Notes: generated from the sequence alone by a model not told the origin. Shown: positions 34,931 through 44,192, counted from the stretch's first letter. The stretch: DNA of 64,000 bases from JALCSJ01 sp036788835 (GCA_036788835.1 DAIQMR010000009.1:3876-67875); one strand, 5' to 3'. Program-made: numbers and translations.

Positions 34931-37342
34931 GTGAAGAGTGTGGAAAATACCTTAAACCAATTAGAAATTCTTGCGGAAAATATTGACAGCAGCATTTCCA
35001 TATTTAAAATTAAAGACAACAAAGAAGAACCTATTTTTGCCAATAAAAGTTTTCTTCGGTATATTGGCATTAAGTCGTTGAATGAATATAGCAGGAATCT
35101 TTGGCTCGGAGCTGTAAGCGAAACAGATAAATTAAAAATTCAGACAGCCGTCTTCGAGTCTTTGCAGGCAGGAAATGCTATAGATGTTTTATTTAAATTT
35201 GCATCTAAAGATAAAAGCCTTTGGCTAAATAAAAGAATAAAGGCTATTCGGCAAGATGAGCCCAATACAATTTTATTCCTTTCTGTAACCAACGATGTTA
35301 CAGAACAGGAAAATACCAGGTTAAAGAAAGAAGCCGAGTTTAGACAACAGCAAGCACGGTCAGCTTCTTGCCAAAAGGAGCTATTAAGAAATAGCAGTGA
35401 CACTAATTTGGTTTGCCAAGGGTTTGCCAATATCACAAAGGACACTGTTGAATTTTATTTTTTCCTTAATCCTCAACGTTCTCTTCCCTTTACTCCTTCC
35501 TATAAAGAAAACCTGGATATGGTAGCGGATACAGCGGCTTTTGTTAAAGACAAGGGAAAAATTCAGGAGCTTTTTGATCGTAAAAATCTAATGCAACGTT
35601 TTTTGGATGGTAAATATGACACAGAATTCATTTATACCAGGAAAGCCATAGATGCGGGACTTTACTGGACCAAACTCCATGTCCATACTAGTAGGAGTTT
35701 TCCGGACGGGGATATTATTGCTTACATAAGAGCTATTGATGTGAGCGACCAGTTCTTAGAAAGCATGATTGTTAAAAAGCTAGTGGCAACCCAGTTTGAT
35801 TATGTAGCCATAATAGATATAGTCACAAAGCAGATTTTTATGCGTAATATTAAAGACAACTTACATGAAACAAATCCTCGTTTAAGTGCAGATTACGGGA
35901 CGGATTGCCATTTCGCGGTGAATAAAGTAGTTGCACCTGAGGATAGGGAAAGTACTTTGCGCAACATGGAGTTAAGCAATATAATTGCTCATTTGGACAA
36001 AAATGAGACCTACTCTTATGCTTTTTCCGTTATCGGTGCTGATGGGCAGCACTTCCGGAAAGAATTGCACTATTGCTATTTGAATGAGGAAAAACAAGAT
36101 ATTTTGATGTCTCGTATTGATATCACGAAGCAATTTATAGAAGAGGAAAAACAGCGAGATAAGTTAAGAAGTGCTTTGGCACTAGCTCGGCAGTCCGAGC
36201 AGGCAAAAGAGAATTTCTTTTCTCAACTAAGCCATGACATCAGAACTCCTATGAACGGCATTTTAGGAATAGTGGAACTGGCCAAAGGTTGTGGCGAGGC
36301 TGCTCAATATGATGATGCTTTAGCTGACATTAAAATATCCGGTCAATTTATGATGTCATTGCTTAATGATGTTTTGGATGTAAGCAAGATGAATGATAAT
36401 AGTTTTGTACTTCATGTTACACCTTATTCATACAATGATTTTGTCAAAGATATAAAGTCCATAATCTTACCTAAGGCTAAAGAAAAGGACATAGAATTAA
36501 CCATGTCCTGCAAGGAATTTTCCACAGGCTGCGCACTCTTTGATAAAATGCGGGTACAGCAAATTTTCGTTAATCTAATTAGCAATGCCATCAAATATAA
36601 TAAAAAAGGTGGCAAAGTTGAAATGACTACAGAATATAAGGAATGGGAGAATGGTCAGGGATTTTTCGAGTTTCATGTGCGGGATAATGGCATAGGCATG
36701 AGTGAAGATTTTCTTAAAAACCATTTGTTCCATGAATTTGAGCAAGAAAAGGCAGCCAGTGAATATAACATGGGTACGGGGTTAGGACTCTACATTGTAA
36801 AACGATTGGTAAGAAAGATGCAGGGGACTATTACCTGTAAGAGTGTAGTGGGTCAGGGAACGGATTTTACTCTACGGATACCTTCGCAAGCAGTGCCAAT
36901 GCCACAACACCAAGATAATGTGAATTTATCTCAGAATTTTAATGCTTTGCAAGGTAAAAGGGTATTGCTGTGTGAAGATAATCTCCTTAATACCAAGATT
37001 GCTACAGCAATGCTGCAAAGAGTCGGTATTTTTGTTGAAAGCGCTGAAAATGGACAAGCAGGGTTGGATAAGTTCAGTAGTAGTAAACCGGGGTATTATG
37101 ATGCTATCCTTATGGATGTTCGGATGCCAAGAATGGATGGCTTGGCAGCGACTAAGTCTATTCGTGCTTTACCAAGAGAAGATGCTAAAACGGTGCCGAT
37201 TATTGCCCTCAGTGCTAATGCTTTTGACGAAGATGTGAAGATAAGTTTGTCGGTGGGTATGAACGAACACCTTTCTAAACCTATCGAACCGTCGATAATA
37301 TATCAAACGTTAATCAAATATACAGCCAAGACTCATAGTTAA
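34931..37342 (+). CDS. Hybrid sensor histidine kinase/response regulator
   Basis: 803 residues without membrane helices, so probably cytosolic. PAS-like regions fill about 1-400. The histidine kinase core has its phosphoacceptor in LSHDIRTPMNGILG (His about 434), N-box NLISNAIKYN near 550, and G-boxes VRDNGIGMS and GTGLGLYIV near 580-620. A C-terminal receiver holds the phosphoacceptor aspartate in LMDVRMPRMDG (about 730) and the lysine in LSKPIE. GTG 34931 is chosen because AAAAGGAGGAAG precedes it. No cognate output gene is adjacent; signal and target are unknown. Confidence 0.92.
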   Translation: MKSVENTLNQLEILAENIDSSISIFKIKDNKEEPIFANKSFLRYIGIKSLNEYSRNLWLGAVSETDKLKIQTAVFESLQAGNAIDVLFKFASKDKSLWLNKRIKAIRQDEPNTILFLSVTNDVTEQENTRLKKEAEFRQQQARSASCQKELLRNSSDTNLVCQGFANITKDTVEFYFFLNPQRSLPFTPSYKENLDMVADTAAFVKDKGKIQELFDRKNLMQRFLDGKYDTEFIYTRKAIDAGLYWTKLHVHTSRSFPDGDIIAYIRAIDVSDQFLESMIVKKLVATQFDYVAIIDIVTKQIFMRNIKDNLHETNPRLSADYGTDCHFAVNKVVAPEDRESTLRNMELSNIIAHLDKNETYSYAFSVIGADGQHFRKELHYCYLNEEKQDILMSRIDITKQFIEEEKQRDKLRSALALARQSEQAKENFFSQLSHDIRTPMNGILGIVELAKGCGEAAQYDDALADIKISGQFMMSLLNDVLDVSKMNDNSFVLHVTPYSYNDFVKDIKSIILPKAKEKDIELTMSCKEFSTGCALFDKMRVQQIFVNLISNAIKYNKKGGKVEMTTEYKEWENGQGFFEFHVRDNGIGMSEDFLKNHLFHEFEQEKAASEYNMGTGLGLYIVKRLVRKMQGTITCKSVVGQGTDFTLRIPSQAVPMPQHQDNVNLSQNFNALQGKRVLLCEDNLLNTKIATAMLQRVGIFVESAENGQAGLDKFSSSKPGYYDAILMDVRMPRMDGLAATKSIRALPREDAKTVPIIALSANAFDEDVKISLSVGMNEHLSKPIEPSIIYQTLIKYTAKTHS

Positions 37343-37366
37343 CAGTTTTAGCTAAATATTTTGGGC

Positions 37367-37413
37367 AGCCTCACTTCAAATCACTTAGTGATTAAGTGGT
37401 GGGAGTATGCCGC
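37367..37413 (-). repeat. Dispersed intergenic repeat, copy C (inverted, partial)
   Basis: Read on the minus strand it gives GCGGCATACTCCCACCACTT, then the palindrome AATCACTAAGTGATT, then GAAGTGAGGCT, matching the hairpin half of copy A with few changes. The TTGACAATGTTTAGATAAA block is absent or degraded. Confidence 0.65.
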
Positions 37414-37485
37414 TTTACTCGTGACCATAATATGATGAGACAAAAAATGGTAAAGAAAGGGATGCTGTCGACAGGTAATATTATT

Positions 37486-37515
37486 TTGACAGAAGTTAGC
37501 TTTATAGTGTAAAAT
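37486..37515 (+). promoter_or_regulatory. Promoter of the second AGCS symporter
   Basis: TTGACA (37486-37491), an 18-base spacer and TAAAAT (37510-37515). A short hairpin (CCGAC-aatgga-GTCGG, about 37529-37544) follows in the leader of about 65 bases. It does not resemble a glycine riboswitch. Confidence 0.65.
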
Positions 37516-37587
37516 CTAAGTAAATAATGAACCGACAATGGAGTCGGGGGGAAAAGCGTTGGTTCTAAACAAAAGGAGTGGTGTGTA

Positions 37588-38991
37588 GTGTCAGCTTTTC
37601 TTGACTATTTGGATGGAGTTCTGTATTACCCAATTTTGATTGTGGTCTTGTTGGGCGCCGGTCTGTATTTCAGTTTTAGAACCGGATTTGTGCAGGTACG
37701 TTGGTTTTTGCAAAGTATTAGAGTAGTAATGGAAAAACCTTCTAAAGAGGGATCAATTTCTTCTTTCCAGGCTTTAATGGTTTCTACAGCTTCCCGTGTT
37801 GGTACAGGTAATATCGTAGGTGTTTCCACAGCTATTTGTTTGGGTGGTTTCGGTGCGTTATTCTGGTTATGGGTTATTGCCACTATTGGCGGTGCTACAG
37901 CCTTTATTGAAAGTACATTAGCTCAGGTTTACAAGCGCCGGGATGCTAATGGGGACTGCTATGGTGGCCCTGCTTATTATATTGAACATGCTTTACATAA
38001 TAAGAAATTAGGCGCGGCTTTTGCCATTTCACTGATTTTGACTTATGCAGGCGGGTTTAATATGTTGGCTGCTTACAACCTGCAGTCTACCTTCGTAGTT
38101 TATGGTTTCTATGATAAGGCCATTACCCCATGGATTATCGGTGCCATTCTTGCTGTTCTGGTTGGTTATTGTGTAATGGGTGGCGGTAAGCGTATCGTAA
38201 ATATTACTGATAAGCTGGTTCCTATTATGGGTATTTTCTATGTGCTTTTATCTGTAGCAATTATTATCATGCATTTAGACATGCTCCCTTCTGTTGTTGG
38301 CAAAGTCATGAGCGACGCCATGGATTTCCAAAAAATCATGGCAGGCATCAGTGGTTCTTGCTTAATGTATGGCATTAAACGTGGTCTGTATTCCAACGAA
38401 GCCGGTGTCGGCAGCGCTCCTAACGCGGCAGCTTCTGCCGATGTTCATCATCCGGCGCAGCAGGGTCTGGTACAGATGCTTTCAGTATTTATTGATACAG
38501 TGCTGTGCACGTCTACGGCTCTGATGTGCATGTTCTCAGGTATAGTGCCTACAGCTAAATTGGCAGGTGCGCCTTATGTTCAGGCTGCCACTCAGGCTGA
38601 TTTTGGTTCCTTTGGCCCTATTATGATTACCGTAGCTATGATTCTGTTTGCTTTCACGACTTTGATTGGTAATCTGTTCTATGTGGATAACTGCCTGGCA
38701 TACTTAAATGGCAGCAAGGTTCCCTCTGCTTCTTTTATGGTTAAATACAGAGTTGTTGCTTCCCTGGTTATTTTCTTCGGAGCAGCATTATCCATGAGCA
38801 ATGCTTGGGCTATTGCTGATATTCTGATGGCTGTGATGTGCCTGATCAATATCCCTTCTATTTTGGCTTTGAGCGGTACGGCCCTGAAGGTTATGAATGA
38901 CTACGGCAAACAATTGGCCGAAGGTAAGAAACCTGTATTTAAGGCTGCTGATGTAGGCATGGGAAATGAGAATCTGGATTTTTGGAAATAA
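37588..38991 (+). CDS. Alanine/glycine:cation symporter (AGCS family), second copy
   Basis: 467 residues with about eleven membrane helices. SRVGTGNIVGVSTAI, GDCYGGPAYYIEHAL and YSNEAGVGSAPNAAASADV identify the AGCS family of sodium-coupled alanine or glycine importers. It differs clearly from the AGCS protein at 12435, so substrates may differ. ORF start: GTG 37588, preceded by AAAAGGAGTGGTGT. It forms its own transcription unit, with promoter upstream and terminator downstream. Confidence 0.93.
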   Translation: MSAFLDYLDGVLYYPILIVVLLGAGLYFSFRTGFVQVRWFLQSIRVVMEKPSKEGSISSFQALMVSTASRVGTGNIVGVSTAICLGGFGALFWLWVIATIGGATAFIESTLAQVYKRRDANGDCYGGPAYYIEHALHNKKLGAAFAISLILTYAGGFNMLAAYNLQSTFVVYGFYDKAITPWIIGAILAVLVGYCVMGGGKRIVNITDKLVPIMGIFYVLLSVAIIIMHLDMLPSVVGKVMSDAMDFQKIMAGISGSCLMYGIKRGLYSNEAGVGSAPNAAASADVHHPAQQGLVQMLSVFIDTVLCTSTALMCMFSGIVPTAKLAGAPYVQAATQADFGSFGPIMITVAMILFAFTTLIGNLFYVDNCLAYLNGSKVPSASFMVKYRVVASLVIFFGAALSMSNAWAIADILMAVMCLINIPSILALSGTALKVMNDYGKQLAEGKKPVFKAADVGMGNENLDFWK

Positions 38992-39009
38992 GGTATCTGG
39001 GATAAGCAA

Positions 39010-39038
39010 AAGCTCGGCTTAAAGCCGGGCTTTTTTTT
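39010..39038 (+). terminator. Intrinsic terminator after the second AGCS gene
   Basis: AAGCTCGGCT paired with AGCCGGGCTT (one G-T pair), followed by eight T. Confidence 0.85.
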
Positions 39039-39099
39039 GTATACAGACACCCATTGAATGTGTTAAAATAAAGACTACACAAAAAACAGGAGGATAGCT

Positions 39100-39471
39100 A
39101 TGAAAGCAGATGAACTCTTTATCGGATTTACTATTATTATAACTCTTCAATTATTGGCAACAGCGATATTAGCACTTTTAGGAAGCTCATTTCCGGCGCC
39201 TCTTTTGGCCATGATGATTTTTGCGATTTTACTGGCTTTTAAAGTGATAAAAATATCTCAAGTAGATGATATTTGCAAATTGCTTTTGGCTAAATTGAAC
39301 CTTTTTTTTGTGGCAGGTTCTGTGAGTATTGTGCTGTATTTGGATGTAATAGCAAAAGAGTGGCTGGCGATTTTGGGAACAATTTTTTGTTCAACCATCG
39401 TTACATTGGTGGTGACAGGTCTTTTCCTTCAACGGATACTGGCGAGAAAGAGGGTGGACACTGATGATTAA
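39100..39471 (+). CDS. CidA/LrgA-like holin-type membrane protein
   Basis: 123 residues with four hydrophobic segments; the start (IIITLQLLATAILALLGSSFPAPLLAMMIF) has the conserved proline-containing loop of CidA/LrgA proteins. It overlaps the following LrgB-like gene by eight bases, the standard lrgAB arrangement. These pairs were first linked to murein hydrolase control and, in several bacteria, to pyruvate, glycolate or acetate transport. No LytSR-type regulator is adjacent. Role here is not decided. Confidence 0.85.
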   Translation: MKADELFIGFTIIITLQLLATAILALLGSSFPAPLLAMMIFAILLAFKVIKISQVDDICKLLLAKLNLFFVAGSVSIVLYLDVIAKEWLAILGTIFCSTIVTLVVTGLFLQRILARKRVDTDD

Positions 39472-40162
39472 ATTTATGTTGAATTCACCCCTACCAGGTA
39501 TAACCCTTACTTTGCTGACTTTTTATTTGGGAGAATTACTGGCAAAAAAATTAAAAACATCACTGCTGCCGCCTTTTTTTACCTCCACGCTTTTGATTAT
39601 CGGATTTTTGTTGTGCCAGGATATTTTTACTTATAAAGAGTATGAAATAGGCGGGAGATTTGTATCTTTATTTTTAGGCCCTGCTACCATTGCCTTGGGC
39701 CTGCCGCTGGTGAAAAATCTTGAATTGTTAAAAAACAATTTTAAAGAACTATTAGCGGCAACACTAGTAGGGACTGCAGCGGGAATTGGGTCAGCACTGG
39801 GTTTTAGCAAATTATTCGGGGTCAGTAAGGAAATCACTCTTTCCCTGTTGCCTAAATCTATAACTACTCCCATTGCCATGGAAATTTCTGCAGATATAGG
39901 CGGTATCCCTGCCATAACAATTGCAGCAGTTGCTTTTACAGGGTTGGTAGGGGCTGTGTTCGCTCACAGGATACTAAAGCTATTAGGCGTAACCAACGAT
40001 GTAGCTATTGGCTTTGCTATAGGCGCCTCCAGCCATGCTTTGGGGACTAGCAGCTGTATCCCCATCAGCATGACCCAGGTTGCTTTCTCGTCTCTGGCTA
40101 TTAGTTTTATCGGCGTTGCCACTGCCCTTATGGCACCTATTGTAGTTATGTTTATGAGGTAA
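39464..40162 (+). CDS. LrgB/CidB family membrane protein
   Basis: 232 residues, seven to eight hydrophobic segments. FLGPATIALGLPL, LLPKSITTPIAMEIS (about residue 126-140), and ASSHALGTS (about 188-196) are the conserved LrgB signatures. It is translated from a start overlapping the CidA-like gene and should act with it in the inner membrane. Length is typical for the family. Confidence 0.92.
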   Translation: MIKFMLNSPLPGITLTLLTFYLGELLAKKLKTSLLPPFFTSTLLIIGFLLCQDIFTYKEYEIGGRFVSLFLGPATIALGLPLVKNLELLKNNFKELLAATLVGTAAGIGSALGFSKLFGVSKEITLSLLPKSITTPIAMEISADIGGIPAITIAAVAFTGLVGAVFAHRILKLLGVTNDVAIGFAIGASSHALGTSSCIPISMTQVAFSSLAISFIGVATALMAPIVVMFMR

Positions 40163-40224
40163 TAGCTTCGTTCAGTCGGCAGGAAAATATGAGGATTATC
40201 GACATCCATCGCTATGTATTATAC

Positions 40225-40255
40225 TTGACACAGAGTAGACTTTAAGCGATAAAGT
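40225..40255 (+). promoter_or_regulatory. Candidate promoter of the second MATE gene
   Basis: TTGACA (40225-40230) and TAAAGT (40250-40255) with a 19-base spacer. Confidence 0.4.
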
Positions 40256-40288
40256 ATACGTAATATTTTAAGAAGAGAGATTTAATTC

Positions 40289-41617
40289 ATGTTATTTTCT
40301 AATAAAGATCTTTTACATTTGTTTTTCCCTTTAGTAATTGAACAAGTATTAGTCATATCCGTAGGTATGGCTGATTCTATGATGGTAGCATCCATAGGAG
40401 AGGCGGCTGTTTCCGGGGTATCTCTTATTGACCATATCGGAGTTTTATTGAATCTGGTTTTTGTGGCTTTGGCTACAGGGGGCTCCGTTATCATCGGCCA
40501 ATATATGGGCAGGGGTGATTTGGATAAAGCCAGGGAAGGAGGACGGCAGCTTATTTGGCTGACCGGTATTGTTTCTGTCCTTCTCATGGTGCTTTTTTAT
40601 GCCAGTAAAAATTTCGTTTTTGCCACTCTCTTCGGCAGTTCGTCTCCTGACGTGATAGACAATGCCAACAAATATATGCTGGTGCTGGGCACGACAATTC
40701 CTTTTATGGCATTGTTTCAAGCAGGCAGTGCCATATTTCGTACAGCCGGAAATACTAAGCTTCCTATGTTGACTGTAGTGTTCATGAACATTCTTAACAT
40801 TATAGGCAATGCCCTATCGGTTTTTGTACTGGGCTGGGGAGTTACGGGGGTTGCGTTGTCTACGTTGAATTCCCGCATAATTTCTGTGGTTATAATCTTG
40901 TATTGCGGGCGTAATTATAGTTTCCACTTGCAATTGCCGCCCCTGCTTAAAGTTAAACTCAATCTTGACCTGATTAAAAAAATGCTTAAGGTGGGAATAC
41001 CTTTTAGCATAGAAAATGGTATGTTTCAATTGGGGAAAATTGTGGTTCTGTCTCTGGTAACGACCTTTGGTACAGGTGCCATCGCAGCTAATGCTATTGG
41101 TAACCTCATCGGCGGCTTGGAGGTTATTCCGGGCTTGGCCATTAATGCCGGCATGACCACGGTTATCGCCCGGTGCCTTGGCGCAGGGGATATAGCCCAA
41201 AGCAAATATTATACCAAGAAAATTATCGGTGTGGTTATCGGCGCCAATCTGGTTATTTCAGCAGTGGTTTTTGCCTTTTGGCCACTCATTAACAGAATTT
41301 ACGGTTTGCCGGCTACCACCATGAATTTAGTTTGGCTGATTACTTGGACGCACGTTGTTTTTGAAGTTTTTTTCTGGCCTTTTTCTTTTACTTTGCCGGT
41401 TACGTTTCGGGCAGCAGGGGACGCACGTTTTGCTATGTGCGTAGGAGTTTTTACCATGATTGTTTTCCGCATAGGGGGAGCGTATATTCTCTGCGGACCA
41501 TTAGGCTTTGGCATGTTCGGGGCCTGGCTGGCTATGTATCTGGATTGGGCTGTGCGTGCCGTAGTCTATATTTGGCGTTATATGTCAGGAAAATATTTAG
41601 AACATCAACTGATATAG
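40289..41617 (+). CDS. MATE family efflux transporter, second copy
   Basis: 442 residues, twelve membrane segments. VISVGMADSMMVASIGEAAVSG near the N-terminus and the repeated half (GAIAANAIGNLIGG) fit the NorM/DinF-like MATE group. It exchanges sodium or protons for cationic compounds. Unlike the MATE gene at 25098 it has no linked regulator. A remnant of a HAD phosphatase gene follows immediately, indicating local rearrangement. Confidence 0.92.
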   Translation: MLFSNKDLLHLFFPLVIEQVLVISVGMADSMMVASIGEAAVSGVSLIDHIGVLLNLVFVALATGGSVIIGQYMGRGDLDKAREGGRQLIWLTGIVSVLLMVLFYASKNFVFATLFGSSSPDVIDNANKYMLVLGTTIPFMALFQAGSAIFRTAGNTKLPMLTVVFMNILNIIGNALSVFVLGWGVTGVALSTLNSRIISVVIILYCGRNYSFHLQLPPLLKVKLNLDLIKKMLKVGIPFSIENGMFQLGKIVVLSLVTTFGTGAIAANAIGNLIGGLEVIPGLAINAGMTTVIARCLGAGDIAQSKYYTKKIIGVVIGANLVISAVVFAFWPLINRIYGLPATTMNLVWLITWTHVVFEVFFWPFSFTLPVTFRAAGDARFAMCVGVFTMIVFRIGGAYILCGPLGFGMFGAWLAMYLDWAVRAVVYIWRYMSGKYLEHQLI

Positions 41618-41622
41618 TGTGA

Positions 41623-41850
41623 CAAGGGAAACGGGCCTGTTTTATGCGCACGGGTCTGAAACTTTTGGGAGTCCATTCCGCAGATGCTGTTATGATCGGC
41701 GATAGAATGGATACAGATATTGTCGCAGGCGTAGAAACAGGGCTGGAAACTGTTCTGGTGCTTAGTGGGGTTACCAATGAGCATATTATGCGTAAATTCT
41801 CCTATAGACCGCACTATATTCTGGAAAGTGTAGGAGATTTAGCAAGATAA
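41623..41850 (+). pseudogene. 3' remnant of a HAD-IIA (NagD-like) phosphatase gene
   Basis: About 70 codons encode only the C-terminal end of a NagD-like HAD hydrolase: RTGLKLLG, then the motif VMIGDRMDTDIVAG with the metal-binding aspartates, then TVLVLSGVT. The N-terminal catalytic DXD motif and cap domain are missing. A stop (TGA 41620-41622) lies in frame just upstream, five bases after the MATE stop. The frame is otherwise intact to TAA, so the truncation may be recent. No ribosome site suits the internal ATG 41644. Confidence 0.8.
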
Positions 41851-41870
41851 TTTTAATACTTAAATTAGTG

Positions 41871-41900
41871 CCCCGGTGTTGAAACATCGGGGTAATTTTT
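41871..41900 (+). terminator. Terminator after the HAD remnant
   Basis: CCCCGGTGT paired with ACATCGGGG (one G-T pair), TGAA loop, then TAATTTTT. It lies upstream of the dehydrogenase start and rules out starts before about 41900 for that gene. Confidence 0.75.
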
Positions 41901-41968
41901 ATACAATGAAAGCGGAGTATGTTGGGAGCAACCACACGCTGGACAAAAAACTAAACGAGGTGATTGCT

Positions 41969-42925
41969 GTGTTCAAAACAAGAAAAGTAGTAATTGTTGG
42001 TGCAGGACATGTAGGTTCCCATGTAGGACTGGCTTTAGCACAGTCCGGAGAGGCAGACGAGATTGCCTTAATCGATATAGTACCCCACAAGGCAGCAGCC
42101 CAGGCCTTGGATATTGACGATGCCGTAAGCGGGTCCATATGCGGCAGAGCTTGTCGTGTCAGGGAAGGAAACTATGATGACTTGAATGATGCAGACATTA
42201 TGATTATGTCCTTTGGACGTACCAGAAAGAAATTGGAAGACAGGCTGGACATGTTTGAGGAGACAGTCCGGGTGGCAAATGAGGTAATCAGCCATTTGCA
42301 GAAGGTAGATTTTAAGGGCATAATGATTAGTATTTCCAATCCGGCAGATATTGTCTGTGAGCACATCCGCCGCAAAATGCAGTGGAAGAGAAATCGTTGT
42401 TTTTGTACAGGTACAGGCCTGGAAACATTCCGCTTGCTGCGTGAGTTAAACAAGGAGACAGGCTATAACCGCCAATCTATTCAGGCCTATTGCATGGGAG
42501 AACATGGTAATTCTTCCTTTGTGGTTTGGTCCAAAGTGCGTGTTTTAGGCGAAACCTTGGGAGAATTGCGCAGGAAAACCCCAAAAGTGGCAGCCTTGGA
42601 CTTAGGGGTTATTCAGCAGCAGGTTCGCACTGCCGCCAATTTTATTTACAATAATAAAGAATGTACGGAATTTGGCATAGCTAATGTAGCATTGAAACTT
42701 ATCAAGGCTATTTTCCATGATGAGAAAATAGTGTGGCCTTGCTCCACAGCTCTGGAAGGGGAATTCGGGCAAAAAGACGTGGCAATCGGAGTGCCCTGTA
42801 TTATAGGGAAGGGCGGCATGGAAGGTGTTTATGAAGTAGAGCTGTCCTCGGAAGAGCTGAAAGAGTTCGCCGCATCCTGCGACATAATCCGCAGTTATCT
42901 GGTAAGGTCTAACGAAGTAAAATAA
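41969..42925 (+). CDS. L-lactate/L-2-hydroxyisocaproate dehydrogenase family protein
   Basis: 318 residues. The NAD loop VGAGHVGSH is at residues 9-17; ISNPAD, the substrate-binding arginine in GLETFR and the catalytic histidine in GEHGNSS follow. Most L-lactate dehydrogenases have GEHGDS; Asn in place of Asp and the following VVWSKVRV resemble L-2-hydroxyisocaproate dehydrogenase, which reduces branched 2-oxo acids. Either activity is possible. GTG 41969 is chosen: it has GAGG eight bases upstream and gives a normal N-terminus, whereas upstream starts add an unusual extension that crosses a terminator. Confidence 0.85.
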   Translation: MFKTRKVVIVGAGHVGSHVGLALAQSGEADEIALIDIVPHKAAAQALDIDDAVSGSICGRACRVREGNYDDLNDADIMIMSFGRTRKKLEDRLDMFEETVRVANEVISHLQKVDFKGIMISISNPADIVCEHIRRKMQWKRNRCFCTGTGLETFRLLRELNKETGYNRQSIQAYCMGEHGNSSFVVWSKVRVLGETLGELRRKTPKVAALDLGVIQQQVRTAANFIYNNKECTEFGIANVALKLIKAIFHDEKIVWPCSTALEGEFGQKDVAIGVPCIIGKGGMEGVYEVELSSEELKEFAASCDIIRSYLVRSNEVK

Positions 42926-42981
42926 TAGGTTACACCAACTATATATTGTATATATAAATTGCCAAAGGACATCAGGCAAAG

Positions 42982-43021
42982 AAGTTGACAAAACCCAGAC
43001 AGTAAGGTTTTGTCAACTTTT
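42982..43021 (+). terminator. Terminator after the LDH-family gene
   Basis: AAGTTGACAAAACC paired perfectly with GGTTTTGTCAACTT, ten-base loop, followed by a short T tract. Confidence 0.85.
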
Positions 43022-43076
43022 ATGCTATTTTTATGCTATAATGAAAACATAGTTATAAGAGGAGGAACAACAAATA

Positions 43077-44102
43077 ATGTTATCATTTGAGTGCGATTAT
43101 TTAACGGGTGCACATCCTAAAATTTTACAACGATTGGCAGAAACAAATTTGGAACCGTTGTCCGGATATGGTGTAGATAAGTATTGTACAAGTGCCAAAG
43201 AAAAAATTGCCAAGGCCTGTGGCTGTCCGGATGCTCAGGTGGAATTCTTGGTAGGTGGAACACAAACTAATGCGGTCATCATTTCTACGATGCTGAAAGG
43301 GTATGAAGGCGTGGTTGCGGCCACTACAGGTCACGTTAACACTCATGAAGCAGGAGCTATTGAATATTCAGGCAATAAAGTCTTGACCATTCCTCAAAAA
43401 GACGGGAAAATGTCGGCCAAGATTTTAAAACAGTACATTACCGATTTTTACGGGGATGGTAATCATGAACACATGGTATTCCCGGGGATGGCTTACATTT
43501 CTCATCCCACGGAATATGGCACATTGTACACCAAACAAGAATTAATAGATATTGCAGAGGTTTGCCACGAATTTAAAATCCCCCTGTTTGTAGATGGGGC
43601 AAGATTAGGCTATGGCCTTATGAGTCGTGCTACTGACGTAACATTGGCTGACATTGCCGAAATATGTGATGTTTTCTACATCGGGGGAACTAAAGTAGGG
43701 GCTTTGTGTGGTGAAGCTGTGGTCTTTACTAAAAAGAATAGACCGGCCCATTTCGTTAATCTCATAAAAAAACGTGGAGCTCTCCTAGCGAAAGGCAGAC
43801 TTTTAGGAGTTCAATTTGACACGCTCTTTACGGACAATCTCTATTTTGAAATTAGCAAACACGCCATTGATATGGCTGAAGAACTGAAAAAGTTGTTTAA
43901 GAGCAAAAACATTAAATTTTTCCTGGAATCACCAACCAACCAGCAGTTTATTATCCTGGAAAACAAGAAGGCAGAGGAACTGTCTAAGCAGGTAACATTA
44001 AGTTTCTGGGAAAAATACGATGAAACACACACTGTGTACAGATTTGCTACCTGCTGGTCCACAACGACCTCAGATCTGGCGGCACTGGAGAAAATTTTGT
44101 AA
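43077..44102 (+). CDS. ltaE: Low-specificity L-threonine aldolase
   Basis: 341 residues of fold-type I PLP enzyme. The lysine forming the internal aldimine is in YIGGTKVGALCGEAVVF (about residue 206), the cofactor-ring aspartate in FVDGARLGYGL (about 173), and GTQTNAV near 63 binds phosphate. The sequence is of the beta-eliminating-lyase/threonine-aldolase group, closest to the LtaE-like form lacking tight stereospecificity. It splits threonine or allo-threonine into glycine and acetaldehyde. Ribosome site GAGGAGG is strong, and an extended -10 (TATGCTATAAT) lies upstream. Confidence 0.88.
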   Translation: MLSFECDYLTGAHPKILQRLAETNLEPLSGYGVDKYCTSAKEKIAKACGCPDAQVEFLVGGTQTNAVIISTMLKGYEGVVAATTGHVNTHEAGAIEYSGNKVLTIPQKDGKMSAKILKQYITDFYGDGNHEHMVFPGMAYISHPTEYGTLYTKQELIDIAEVCHEFKIPLFVDGARLGYGLMSRATDVTLADIAEICDVFYIGGTKVGALCGEAVVFTKKNRPAHFVNLIKKRGALLAKGRLLGVQFDTLFTDNLYFEISKHAIDMAEELKKLFKSKNIKFFLESPTNQQFIILENKKAEELSKQVTLSFWEKYDETHTVYRFATCWSTTTSDLAALEKIL

Positions 44103-44164
44103 TGTGAAGTGTGGCAGGAGACTTTGTCACACGTTGGCATAATTTTCCCAAAATTTTAAATTCG

Positions 44165-44192
44165 TTGACTATTCAGTCATACGTGTTAAAAT
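44165..44192 (+). promoter_or_regulatory. Promoter of the TRAP/sugar-acid operon
   Basis: TTGACT (44165-44170), a 16-base spacer and TAAAAT (44187-44192), 42 bases before the first gene. Confidence 0.65.

Noticed and set aside
37510..37587. Possible glycine riboswitch before the second AGCS symporter
   Set aside because: The leader of about 65 bases has one small hairpin and none of the tandem glycine-aptamer core.
41876..41968. N-terminal extension of the LDH-family protein starting at 41876 or 41909
   Set aside because: The first start lies inside a terminator hairpin and the extension has no family counterpart; GTG 41969 has a proper ribosome site.
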